The notes below the pieces were generated by a model, which searched no databases, was not told the origin of the DNA, and saw only the letters and a program-made list of their open reading frames with translations. A DNA stretch of 31,245 nucleotides from JAPUDQ01 sp964462335 (GTDB taxonomy: Bacteria > Patescibacteriota > Saccharimonadia > Saccharimonadales > Saccharimonadaceae): positions 1-31,245 of the forward strand of contig CAYWYG010000007.1 in the NCBI GenBank assembly GCA_964462335.1, in the 5' to 3' direction. Of this stretch, positions 8,965 through 16,005 are shown piece after piece. The translations under genes and the position numbers were made by a program. Positions within the stretch are counted from its first letter, which is position 1; each line of letters begins with the position of its first letter.

Positions 8965-8965
8965 T
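8936..8965 (+). promoter_or_regulatory. Promoter of the GH1-yvcK-galU operon (leaderless)
   Basis: TTGTAC (8936-8941), an 18-nt spacer and a perfect TATAAT (8960-8965). Transcription should begin near 8972, only about 4 nt before the ATG at 8976, and there is no Shine-Dalgarno sequence, so the transcript is probably leaderless. Confidence 0.62.
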
Positions 8966-8975
8966 ACAAAGATAA

Positions 8976-10229
8976 ATGCAACAAAAATACAAATTTCCAA
9001 AATCTTTTTTATGGGGAGCGAGCACCAGCGCGCATCAAGTTGAGGGGGGTAATTATAACCAATGGAGTGTTTGGGAGCTGGAGAATGCACGGAGTCTTGC
9101 CAAGCAAGCAGAGTATCAGCTGCGTGAATTGCCGGTGTGGCAAGAAATAAAGGCTGAGGCAATCCGACCAAGCAACTACGTCTCTGGCAAAGCGAGCGAT
9201 CATTATCGACGGTATGAAGAGGATTTTGCAATTCTCTCGCAGTTGCATATGAATGCCTATCGGTTCAGTATCGAGTGGTCGCGTATTGAGCCGGAAGAGG
9301 GCAAATGGGATATGGGTGAAATTGAACATTATCGACAGTATTTGCTTTCATTGAAGAAGCGAAATATCGAGCCGATGATGACACTTTTTCACTGGACGAC
9401 ACCTGTCTGGTTTGACAAAATGGGTGGTTTTACGAAACGAAAAAATATCGACTATTTTGTGAGGTTTGCGGAAAAAGTCATCGACGAGCTAGGTGAGCAT
9501 ATACGCTTGGTCTGCACGTTGAATGAACCAGAGAACTATGCGTACATTGGCTGGATCACAGGAAAATGGCCACCGGGACGACAAAATGACTTCAGAACGG
9601 GGCTATGGGTGTACTATAATCTCGCTGTTTCCCACAATCGTATCGCAAAGATATTGAAACAGAAAAAACCTCGACTACTCGTCGGTCTAAGTAAAAGTTT
9701 CAGTAAATTCTATGCGGCCGATGAGGATATCAGGAGTAGGATAATGGTGCACGTGAGCTACCTAGTGGCCGATGAATTGTTTATCGGCCTGACCAAACGA
9801 CGCATGGATTGGTTGGGTGTGCAGTACTATATATCCCAAGGTTATGTAAAGGGCAGGCTAGCATCACCTCAGATGCCGATGAATGATCTGGGCTGGCAAA
9901 TGACGCCAGACGACTTGGAGACGGTGCTGGTACGTAATTATCGACGATACAAGAAGCCGATGATTGTGACAGAGACTGGTGTCGCCGATCGTAATGATCG
10001 CTATAGGCGGTGGTGGATCGCGCATAACATCGATGCGATACATAAGGCGATGCAGCGTGGCGCGAAAGTGATGGGCTACATGCATTGGAGTTTGCTCGAT
10101 AACTTCGAATGGGCATACGGCAAGTGGCCACGATTCGGACTCGTCGAAGTCGACTATACGACATTTGCGCGCACCTTGCGTCCGAGCGGGGCGTGGCTTG
10201 GACGTGTTATCAAATCTATGAGACAATGA
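8976..10229 (+). CDS. Glycoside hydrolase family 1 (beta-glucosidase/galactosidase type)
   Basis: A 417-residue retaining beta-glycosidase with the GH1 barrel. The N-terminal signature FLWGASTSAHQVEG (11-24) is clear. TLNEPENY carries the acid/base E184, and VTETGVAD carries the nucleophile E333 (ITENG in most members; TETG here). HWTTPVWF (139-146) and the C-terminal YMHWSLLDNFEWAYG (368-382), which lines the glycone site, are also present. At 417 residues it is slightly shorter than the usual 440-480. No signal peptide is seen, so it is probably cytoplasmic and acts on imported disaccharides or aryl-glycosides. It heads a coupled operon; its stop overlaps the next start (ATGA). Confidence 0.9.
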   Translation: MQQKYKFPKSFLWGASTSAHQVEGGNYNQWSVWELENARSLAKQAEYQLRELPVWQEIKAEAIRPSNYVSGKASDHYRRYEEDFAILSQLHMNAYRFSIEWSRIEPEEGKWDMGEIEHYRQYLLSLKKRNIEPMMTLFHWTTPVWFDKMGGFTKRKNIDYFVRFAEKVIDELGEHIRLVCTLNEPENYAYIGWITGKWPPGRQNDFRTGLWVYYNLAVSHNRIAKILKQKKPRLLVGLSKSFSKFYAADEDIRSRIMVHVSYLVADELFIGLTKRRMDWLGVQYYISQGYVKGRLASPQMPMNDLGWQMTPDDLETVLVRNYRRYKKPMIVTETGVADRNDRYRRWWIAHNIDAIHKAMQRGAKVMGYMHWSLLDNFEWAYGKWPRFGLVEVDYTTFARTLRPSGAWLGRVIKSMRQ

Positions 10230-10654
10230 CAACCATGGAAGACAATGGCTATCGAGGTCCTCGAATCGTTGTGATTGGCGGAGGGACGGGGAGTTTCACA
10301 TTGCTCACCGGACTAAAACAGTATGCAAGAGATGTTACGGCACTGGTGAATATGGCTGATGATGGCGGTTCGACTGGTGTGCTTCGTGATGAGCTCGGCG
10401 TATTACCACCTGGTGACGTGCGTCAATGTCTCGTCGCGCTCAGTGATTCGCCAACCGTCCGCGAACTGTTTAACTATCGGTTTGATGTGAAACAGTTTAC
10501 ATCAAAACATTATGTCGCGAAGGGCCTACCGCTCGTTGCCAAGACCGTTTGGCAGGGCAATGGTCCGGGTGATAGTATCGCGAAAGTCAGGACATTTATT
10601 CGGCATGACGCTGATCGTGTGGCTCGTGAGCTCATGAGGATATACTTTGCATGA
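10226..10654 (+). CDS. yvcK: Short YvcK/CofD-like protein with a large internal deletion
   Basis: About 142 residues, under half the usual 310-330 of YvcK/CofD-family proteins, which bind nucleotide-sugar-like ligands and support cell-wall growth. The N-terminal half matches well: IVVIGGGTGSFTLLTGL (14-30), VNMADDGGSTG (41-51), PPGDVRQCLVALSD (61-74) and LFNYRF. It then jumps to a C-terminal tail with FIRHDADRVARELM (124-137), which resembles the usual end of the family. The middle, including the usual HxxGN segment, is missing. It is bounded by ATGA overlaps with the GH1 gene and with galU, so the frame is preserved at both ends. It may be a decaying gene or a reduced protein. An ATG at 10235 is an alternative start. 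Confidence 0.68.
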   Translation: MTTMEDNGYRGPRIVVIGGGTGSFTLLTGLKQYARDVTALVNMADDGGSTGVLRDELGVLPPGDVRQCLVALSDSPTVRELFNYRFDVKQFTSKHYVAKGLPLVAKTVWQGNGPGDSIAKVRTFIRHDADRVARELMRIYFA

Positions 10655-11508
10655 GTAGCGTACAATGCACAAAGGCGATCATCGCTGTCGCAGGCTACGG
10701 TACTCGTCGATTACCAATTGCCAAAGCAGTCGAGAAGTGCATGTTACCTCTCCTTAATCGACCGGTGGTGGATTATGCAGTGAGTGATTGCGTCAAGGCG
10801 GGTGTGACGGATGTCTATTTTGTGGTGAGTGGTGATGCTCGACAGCTCAGAGATTATTACGAGCGCCAGCCAGTGCTTGAGGATTATCTCAGAACAAAAG
10901 GGAAGTCAGATCTCATCGATGAAATTAGGCCTCCGCAAGGAGTGACGTTCCATTATATTTCCCAAGATCTGTCTGATGGACGATATGGTACATCGATACC
11001 CGTATGGCTTTGCCGTGATTATGTGCGTGCAGACGAACCGGTTCTCGTAATTATGGGTGACCAGACATTTTACCGCGCCGATGGCAAGTCCGAAGCTGCG
11101 CGCATGATCGAGATTATAGAAAATAACGCGGTCGAGGGCTGTGTCATGGGCAATCCTATTTCGTGGGAACAGATCGATCGATTTGGCATTATCGAAGTCG
11201 ATGATGTGGGAAATTTCCACAAAATTATCGAGCATCCCCGTCGAGACCAAGTCAATACAAATCTCAATAACTCAAGCTTCTATATCTTGCCAGGCTCATT
11301 CTTTCCGTATCTTGAACGCCAGATCACCTCCGGAAAAACGTCGCAGGGTGAGTTTTATCTCATCGATGCCCTAAACGAGTTTGTCGCGGATCGGCATAGT
11401 CTTGCGGTGTACCAAACAGATGCCGAGTATCTCGAATGCGGCTCGCTCGATAATTGGGTGCGGGCAAATCAATGGCTCTACGATATGACCCATGGACGCA
11501 AAAAATAA
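10651..11508 (+). CDS. galU: UTP--glucose-1-phosphate uridylyltransferase
   Basis: A 285-residue nucleotidyltransferase expected to make UDP-glucose from UTP and glucose-1-phosphate for glycan or nucleotide-sugar synthesis. The uridylyltransferase signature AVAGYGTRRLPIAKAVEKCMLP (about 13-34) is present, with the GxGTR loop and the active-site lysine K25 region. VIMGDQTF (about 133-140) holds the metal Asp. RFGIIEVDD (about 174-182) and the ECGSLDNWVRANQWLY tail (about 262-277) match GalU family ends. KCMLP in place of the usual KEMLP is a small deviation. It is the last gene of the GH1-yvcK-galU operon; glucose from the GH1 enzyme could feed it via glucose-1-phosphate (inference). Confidence 0.87.
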   Translation: MSSVQCTKAIIAVAGYGTRRLPIAKAVEKCMLPLLNRPVVDYAVSDCVKAGVTDVYFVVSGDARQLRDYYERQPVLEDYLRTKGKSDLIDEIRPPQGVTFHYISQDLSDGRYGTSIPVWLCRDYVRADEPVLVIMGDQTFYRADGKSEAARMIEIIENNAVEGCVMGNPISWEQIDRFGIIEVDDVGNFHKIIEHPRRDQVNTNLNNSSFYILPGSFFPYLERQITSGKTSQGEFYLIDALNEFVADRHSLAVYQTDAEYLECGSLDNWVRANQWLYDMTHGRKK

Positions 11509-11531
11509 AAGTTTTGTCATCTTCTCATCAC

Positions 11532-11559
11532 TTGACTGTTAACGACGCTTATGTATACT
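11532..11559 (+). promoter_or_regulatory. Promoter of the 57-residue membrane peptide (leaderless)
   Basis: TTGACT (11532-11537), a 16-nt spacer and TATACT (11554-11559). The start point falls at about 11566, adjacent to the ATG at 11567, which again predicts a leaderless mRNA. Confidence 0.58.
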
Positions 11560-11566
11560 ATGAAGC

Positions 11567-11740
11567 ATGAAGAAAGTATCCTCAAAGAGGAAATCATCAG
11601 TACCAAGTATCAAAAACGATGATTTCAAAAACGCACTACTGATCGTGTCATTGTTAATCAATGTGTTTGTTTTGACGACATGGCTTGTTGCAAAACTGAG
11701 CCCCACACTTGCTGCCCAACTCGGCCAGCTCGTCAACTAG
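11567..11740 (+). CDS. Small single-pass membrane protein (57 aa)
   Basis: A 57-residue open frame with a Lys/Ser-rich head (MKKVSSKRKSS), a short polar stretch, a hydrophobic helix (about 23-42, ALLIVSLLINVFVLTTWLV) and a short tail ending QLGQLVN. A good promoter immediately upstream and a rho-independent terminator 22 nt downstream make it an independent transcription unit, which is the main support for its being real. The topology rule (positive inside) puts the N-terminus in the cytoplasm. It lies just before the dcw promoter. No homologue is recognised and no function can be assigned. Confidence 0.62.
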   Translation: MKKVSSKRKSSVPSIKNDDFKNALLIVSLLINVFVLTTWLVAKLSPTLAAQLGQLVN

Positions 11741-11761
11741 ACTACACGAGACTATTTTGTG

Positions 11762-11788
11762 CCCGTTACGATTTGTAGCGGGTTTTTT
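11762..11788 (+). terminator. Rho-independent terminator after the 57-aa gene
   Basis: CCCGTTAC (11762-11769) pairs with GTAGCGGG (11775-11782), 8 bp with one G-U pair, around the loop GATTT, followed by six T (11783-11788). It separates the small gene from the mraZ promoter. Confidence 0.85.
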
Positions 11789-11810
11789 GTTGGGCTGCGT
11801 ATCAGGTTCC

Positions 11811-11836
11811 TGTGGATAAGTGAAGCCTGTGGGTAA
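11811..11836 (-). promoter_or_regulatory. Two DnaA-box-like 9-mers upstream of mraZ
   Basis: TGTGGATAA (11811-11819) is the exact complement of the consensus DnaA box TTATCCACA. TGTGGGTAA (11828-11836) differs from it by one base. They start 17 nt apart, just upstream of the mraZ promoter. DnaA binding here is inference. Confidence 0.4.
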
Positions 11837-11854
11837 TAATGTCAAAAAAAGGAC

Positions 11855-11883
11855 TTGCAGTGGGTGAGAGTGGGTAGTAGTAT
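11855..11883 (+). promoter_or_regulatory. dcw-cluster (mraZ) promoter with MraZ boxes
   Basis: TTGCAG (11855-11860), a 17-nt spacer and TAGTAT (11878-11883). In the spacer sit two TGGGT boxes (11861-11865 and 11871-11875) separated by exactly 5 nt, the known arrangement of MraZ binding sites (TGGGN repeats with 5-nt spacing). A third TGGGT is at 11830-11834. Bound MraZ would block the promoter, giving autoregulation. A leader of about 80 nt follows. Confidence 0.72.
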
Positions 11884-11973
11884 AGAGGCAGTGGATATTC
11901 GCCACACGGCGGAAAAAAACAAAAACCACTGGCACCAACAAAATATATCAACCATAACGCTCCAAAGGGAACC

Positions 11974-12333
11974 GTGAGCACAGATTATTTCGAACGTAAG
12001 CTTGATGACAAACGCCGGTTGACTATTCCAGCCGAGCTACGTCAGGAGTTTGCGAACGGGGTAGTCGTGACACGCGGCTTTCGCGACTATTTGCATCTAT
12101 ATCCATGTACTGTATGGGATAAAGATGTTGAGTCTGCGCTGGCTGGCGATATCCTTGATGAGCGCATCGCCGATCTGAATGTCCAATTTCGGACAGGTAA
12201 GTCGGGCGGTGACTTGGATGAGAAGCAAGGACGTATCACGATCGAACAGCACCTGCTCGACTATGCAGGCATTGACCGAGATGTGATTGTTGTTCGCGCC
12301 GGAAAATACTGGCGTATCAGTGCTGCACGTTAA
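11974..12333 (+). CDS. mraZ: Transcriptional regulator MraZ
   Basis: A 119-residue MraZ, slightly shorter than the usual 140-150. It has two SpoVT/AbrB-type half-domains: the first with FERKLDDKRRLTIPAELR (6-23), the second with LDEKQGRITIEQHLLDYAGI (about 81-100), each carrying the D-x-K-x-R DNA-contact pattern. MraZ forms a ring-shaped oligomer that binds TGGGN repeats and represses the division cluster; matching boxes lie in its own promoter. The GTG at 11974 is chosen because AAAGGGA precedes it and the first domain begins at once. It heads the dcw cluster but is separated from rsmH by 331 nt. Confidence 0.9.
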   Translation: MSTDYFERKLDDKRRLTIPAELRQEFANGVVVTRGFRDYLHLYPCTVWDKDVESALAGDILDERIADLNVQFRTGKSGGDLDEKQGRITIEQHLLDYAGIDRDVIVVRAGKYWRISAAR

Positions 12334-12664
12334 CAAATCGATCACGGATTAACACTTCGTGAGATCACCTATCCGGTAGTTAGGGAGTGAAGAACTTGGG
12401 CGTGACACTTAAACCATCGCCTTGCACTTACCTCACACAACAACACACCTCCCAAAAAAACTCCACCTCACACACTATATTTTCTATGAATATAGTGCAC
12501 ACATAAGTCTCTCACTCTTGTCAGTGGGGAACTTTCATAGCCTCTCCTGGCTAAAAAGAGCGTCCGCAATCTGGCGGACACACCACAACAACTCCATTGA
12601 CAAACTCCAAAAACAAACATACACTGCGAAAACAAAAACTCTAGCTACTGGTTAGGTGACCTCA
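12334..12664 (+). promoter_or_regulatory. mraZ-rsmH intergenic leader: two hairpins and a promoter
   Basis: This 331-nt spacer has no convincing gene. It contains an imperfect stem (GATCACG at 12340-12346 with CGTGA-G-ATC at 12358-12366), a perfect 9-bp hairpin (CACTATATT at 12473-12481 with AATATAGTG at 12489-12497) and a 6-bp hairpin (GTCCGC at 12562-12567 with GCGGAC at 12574-12579). None has a T-tract, so they are not terminators. A promoter (12597-12625) lies near its end. Confidence 0.5.
12597..12625 (+). promoter_or_regulatory. Internal dcw promoter before rsmH
   Basis: A perfect TTGACA (12597-12602), a 17-nt spacer and TACACT (12620-12625). The start point would be near 12632, giving a leader of about 33 nt that includes the AGGTGA ribosome site. 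It would let rsmH and the later genes be expressed apart from mraZ. Confidence 0.62.
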
Positions 12665-13591
12665 ATGAAACATATACCACCACAACAACTCCAGTCTTAT
12701 TTCGCCGATGAGGCGAACGAAACTGTTATCCATGTCCCAGTGCTGCTGAAAGAAGCGGTACGTTTGCTGGCCCCAAAAACCGGTGATACGTATCTCGACT
12801 TGACGGCAGGCTATGGCGGCCATGCTTCGAAAGTAATTGAAGTTATCGGCGCAGCACAAGCAACGCTGGTTGATCGCGATGAGCAGGCGATTGCCTCTCT
12901 GCAACCTTATGGGGAGCAGGGCGCACGGCTGATTCGAAGCGATTTTGCTTCTGCGGCACAGCATCTTGCTGAGGCTGATGAGGCGTTTGACATGGTGCTC
13001 GTGGATCTTGGTGTATCGTCACCACAACTTGATGAAGCCGAGCGAGGCTTCTCGATCAAGCGTAACGGACCTCTCGACATGCGTATGGACCGATCGGGCA
13101 CGCGAACAGCGACCGATATTGTCAACCGTATGAGCGAACGAGACCTTGCGCGGATCGTACATGACTACGGCGAGGAATCGCATGCTAAGGCAGCACGGAT
13201 TGCAAAAGCGATACGGACTAACCGGCCGATCACTTCGACGAGTCAGCTCGCTGACGTCATCATGCGAACTCATCGTGGCCCGTACCAAAAAGTACATCCG
13301 GCCACGCGTACCTTTCAGGCAATTAGAATCGAGCTTAATGATGAGCTCGGGCAAATTGAACGGCTCTTACCACTCTTGCCACGCCTCGTAAAACAGGGCG
13401 GCCGAGTAGTGATTATTAGCTTTCATAGTCTCGAAGATCGACTCGTCAAGCGCTATTTTTCTGATCAGGATCGGTCTGGCTACGAAGCTGAACTACGCCT
13501 CCTCGTCAAAAAGCCGATTCTAGGCGCCGAACACGATACCACCAACCCGCGTGCACGCAGTGCAATACTTCGTGCCGCAGTGAAACAATAA
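12665..13591 (+). CDS. rsmH: 16S rRNA (cytosine-1402-N4)-methyltransferase
   Basis: A 308-residue S-adenosylmethionine-dependent enzyme that methylates C1402 in the P-site of 16S rRNA. The SAM-binding loop DLTAGYGGHAS (45-55) is intact. VLVDLGVSSPQLDEAERGFS, the conserved HPATRTFQAIRIELNDEL block and ISFHSLEDRLVK near the end are all family hallmarks; length is typical. I prefer the ATG at 12665 because TTAGGTGA (12652-12659) is well placed as a ribosome site; an in-frame GTG at 12656 would add three residues and lie within that site. It is the second gene of the dcw cluster. Confidence 0.93.
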   Translation: MKHIPPQQLQSYFADEANETVIHVPVLLKEAVRLLAPKTGDTYLDLTAGYGGHASKVIEVIGAAQATLVDRDEQAIASLQPYGEQGARLIRSDFASAAQHLAEADEAFDMVLVDLGVSSPQLDEAERGFSIKRNGPLDMRMDRSGTRTATDIVNRMSERDLARIVHDYGEESHAKAARIAKAIRTNRPITSTSQLADVIMRTHRGPYQKVHPATRTFQAIRIELNDELGQIERLLPLLPRLVKQGGRVVIISFHSLEDRLVKRYFSDQDRSGYEAELRLLVKKPILGAEHDTTNPRARSAILRAAVKQ

Positions 13592-13861
13592 AACAAAAAG
13601 GGCTAGAGGCTATGGCAATCAAAATAGTCAACAAGTCTCGCGCTGTCCGCATCACGGTGAACCACCGATAGCGGTCGCACGCACGACACGAAACAAGAGA
13701 CGCGCCACTCTGTCGTCAGCGGATATTTTGCATGGACACAGTGCACATTGTATGCACTTTCTCAGGGAAATTAATTGCCCATGTCCCGCTGTGAAATACC
13801 CGCTGGTGCAAGTGAATTCTCTCGTACCAACATAAACAGAAAAAAAGGACATATCCACCAC

Positions 13862-14218
13862 ATGTCTCACTATTATCGTACGGCTGCGCCGTCATTTGCA
13901 CCGCGTCAGGAGCGGATGTGGCGTCGTAATCAAAATACAGTCGCATTTGCGCCGAGTATTGCGTTGGGGCCGATATCTCACACAATTCTGATTGCTCTTA
14001 TGGTTGCAGTTCTGGGGCTGATATATATTACCCAGGTGACAAAAACAAGCAGTTACAGTTATGATATCGATGCGCTTAATGATAAGCTTGCGCAATTGAC
14101 AACAAAAAAGGAAGAACTCACCAATCAAAACGCTCGATTACAAGCGCTCAAAAATGTCGAAAGCAGCGATATTGCAAAGGCAATGACGACCCCGACACAA
14201 GTTGACGCCCGAAATTGA
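13862..14218 (+). CDS. ftsL: FtsL-like septal protein
   Basis: A 118-residue bitopic protein: cytoplasmic head of about 38 residues, a TM helix (about 40-58, ILIALMVAVLGLIYI) and a short coiled coil (about 65-100, ALNDKLAQLTTKKEELTNQNARL). This architecture and its position between rsmH and ftsI are typical of FtsL, which links FtsQ/FtsB to the FtsW-FtsI synthase. Sequence alone would not identify it, so the call rests on context. The ATG at 13862 is chosen because it puts the TM at the usual distance; the frame also has an ATG at 13775 that would add 29 residues. Upstream, 13592-13861 holds only a 6-bp hairpin (13740-13758). Confidence 0.74.
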   Translation: MSHYYRTAAPSFAPRQERMWRRNQNTVAFAPSIALGPISHTILIALMVAVLGLIYITQVTKTSSYSYDIDALNDKLAQLTTKKEELTNQNARLQALKNVESSDIAKAMTTPTQVDARN

Positions 14219-14242
14219 TCGGTTTAAACACCACAAGCATAT

Positions 14243-16000
14243 ATGATCCGACGACGTTTTTCATGGTCACGATCAGACGTCCTCGCACGAGGGCTTTTGC
14301 TCGTGATGATGATATTTGCCGTACAATTATTTTATCTTCAGGTCGTGCAACACAGTTTCTATACTGCTGAGGCGAATGACATACAGGTACAACCGCTCGT
14401 GATCAAGCCTGAGCGTGGACAAATCTACGTCCGCGACGGGGGCGCGACGGCACCACTCGTACTTAATGAGCGTGTGTATACTGTATTTGTCGATCCTGCT
14501 GAGGTGAAGGATGTAGCAAAAACTGCGGATGCCCTAAAAGTAATTATAGGCGGTAATAGTGTCGGGGATATCGAGCCACTCTTGCGCGACGATTCGAAAA
14601 AGATTCGCTACCGCGTGATTGCACGAAATATCAGTAGAGCGCAAGCTGATATGATTCAGAAAAAAGAATTGCATGGCATCGGTATGCAGCAGACAAGTCG
14701 ACGTATCTACCCTGAGGGTAGTTTAGCCTCGCAGCTACTTGGGTTTGTCGATAATGACGGCAAGGGGCAATACGGTCTCGAGGGTGCGCTCAACGAGCGT
14801 TTGTCTGGAAAACCTGGTCTATTACAGACTGTCACAGATGTACGACGGATACCACTCACAATCGGCAGGGAAGATATCGATCGACCTGCTGTCGATGGCG
14901 ATGACATAGTCTTGTCGATTGATCGAACAGTGCAGTTGAAAACAGAGCAGATTCTTGCGAGTGGTCTCGAAAAAGTTGACGCGACAAAAGGAAGTATCTT
15001 GATCATGAATCCCAATAATGGGCAGATCATTGCGATGGCAAACTATCCGACATATGATCCGACGAATTACACCAAGGTCGATGATTATAGCTTGTTCCAG
15101 AACCGTATCGTCAGTACGCCGTATGAGAATGGGTCAGTTGTGAAGACACTTGTCATTGCGGCAGGACTCGACAGCGGTGCAATTACCACTGACTCGACAT
15201 TTCGTGATACAACGGGCTGCACAAAAGTCGAAGATCGTTCTATCTGCAATATTCCAGAAGATCCTATACTGGAGCGCGCGACGATGCAAGATATCCTCAC
15301 CTACTCACTCAATACAGGGACGGTGTATGTCCTGCGACAGATGGGTGGAGGTGAGATAAACAAAAAAGCTCGTGACACACTCTATCATTATTATCACGAT
15401 CAATTTCGTTTTGGTCAGTTGACTGGGATCGAGCAGCAGGGTGAGAGTGGAGGCATCATCATATCGCCAAACGAACAGGAGGGTAATGCGGTACGCTACT
15501 CCAATATGGTGTTCGGGCAGGGTATGGACCAGACCATGATACAGACGGCATCGGCGTTCTCGGCGCTTATCAACGGAGGGACGTTTTATCAGCCTCATCT
15601 CGTCGCGGGGGTACAGTATGACAATGGCTCGTTTGCTGCAAAGCAGGCAGAGATAATTAAGAAAAATGTGGTCGCTGGTTCGGTATCAGCAACAGTGCGA
15701 GACATGACCGTCCAAGGTCGTAAACTGGGTGGTTTTGCGCGCAATGACAAAAACGGCTATATGATTGGCGGCAAAACAGGATCAAGCCAGACGATTGACC
15801 CGAAAACAGGGAAGTATACCGAGGATACGATCGGCTCATACCTGGGATTTGGTGGCGTGACTACACCAGAATATGTCATAATGGTACGAGTCGATGACTC
15901 TAAATTGCCGGGCAATCATGGGTCGGCGGCGGCTGCGCCAATTTTCAATGATATGAATAGTTGGATGGTCGACCATTATCTAACGAAAGACGTCAATTAA
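14243..16000 (+). CDS. ftsI: Class B penicillin-binding protein (FtsI/PBP3, septal transpeptidase)
   Basis: A 585-residue monofunctional transpeptidase that cross-links septal peptidoglycan. It has an N-terminal TM (about 15-35), a dimerisation/pedestal region with KPERGQIYVRDG (55-66), and a transpeptidase domain with all three active-site motifs: S298-V-V-K301 (in YENGSVVK), S355-L-N357 (in TYSLNTG) and K511-T-G-S514 (in GGKTGSS). Length is typical. No PASTA domain is present. It follows ftsL by 24 nt and precedes mraY, as in most dcw clusters. A beta-lactam target by family. Functionally it pairs with FtsW, encoded downstream. Confidence 0.92.
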   Translation: MIRRRFSWSRSDVLARGLLLVMMIFAVQLFYLQVVQHSFYTAEANDIQVQPLVIKPERGQIYVRDGGATAPLVLNERVYTVFVDPAEVKDVAKTADALKVIIGGNSVGDIEPLLRDDSKKIRYRVIARNISRAQADMIQKKELHGIGMQQTSRRIYPEGSLASQLLGFVDNDGKGQYGLEGALNERLSGKPGLLQTVTDVRRIPLTIGREDIDRPAVDGDDIVLSIDRTVQLKTEQILASGLEKVDATKGSILIMNPNNGQIIAMANYPTYDPTNYTKVDDYSLFQNRIVSTPYENGSVVKTLVIAAGLDSGAITTDSTFRDTTGCTKVEDRSICNIPEDPILERATMQDILTYSLNTGTVYVLRQMGGGEINKKARDTLYHYYHDQFRFGQLTGIEQQGESGGIIISPNEQEGNAVRYSNMVFGQGMDQTMIQTASAFSALINGGTFYQPHLVAGVQYDNGSFAAKQAEIIKKNVVAGSVSATVRDMTVQGRKLGGFARNDKNGYMIGGKTGSSQTIDPKTGKYTEDTIGSYLGFGGVTTPEYVIMVRVDDSKLPGNHGSAAAAPIFNDMNSWMVDHYLTKDVN

Positions 16001-16005
16001 CAGAT

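Noticed and set aside
13612..13671. 19-codon leader peptide between rsmH and ftsL
   Set aside because: It has a poorly spaced ribosome site, no promoter and no recognisable attenuator; too short to support.
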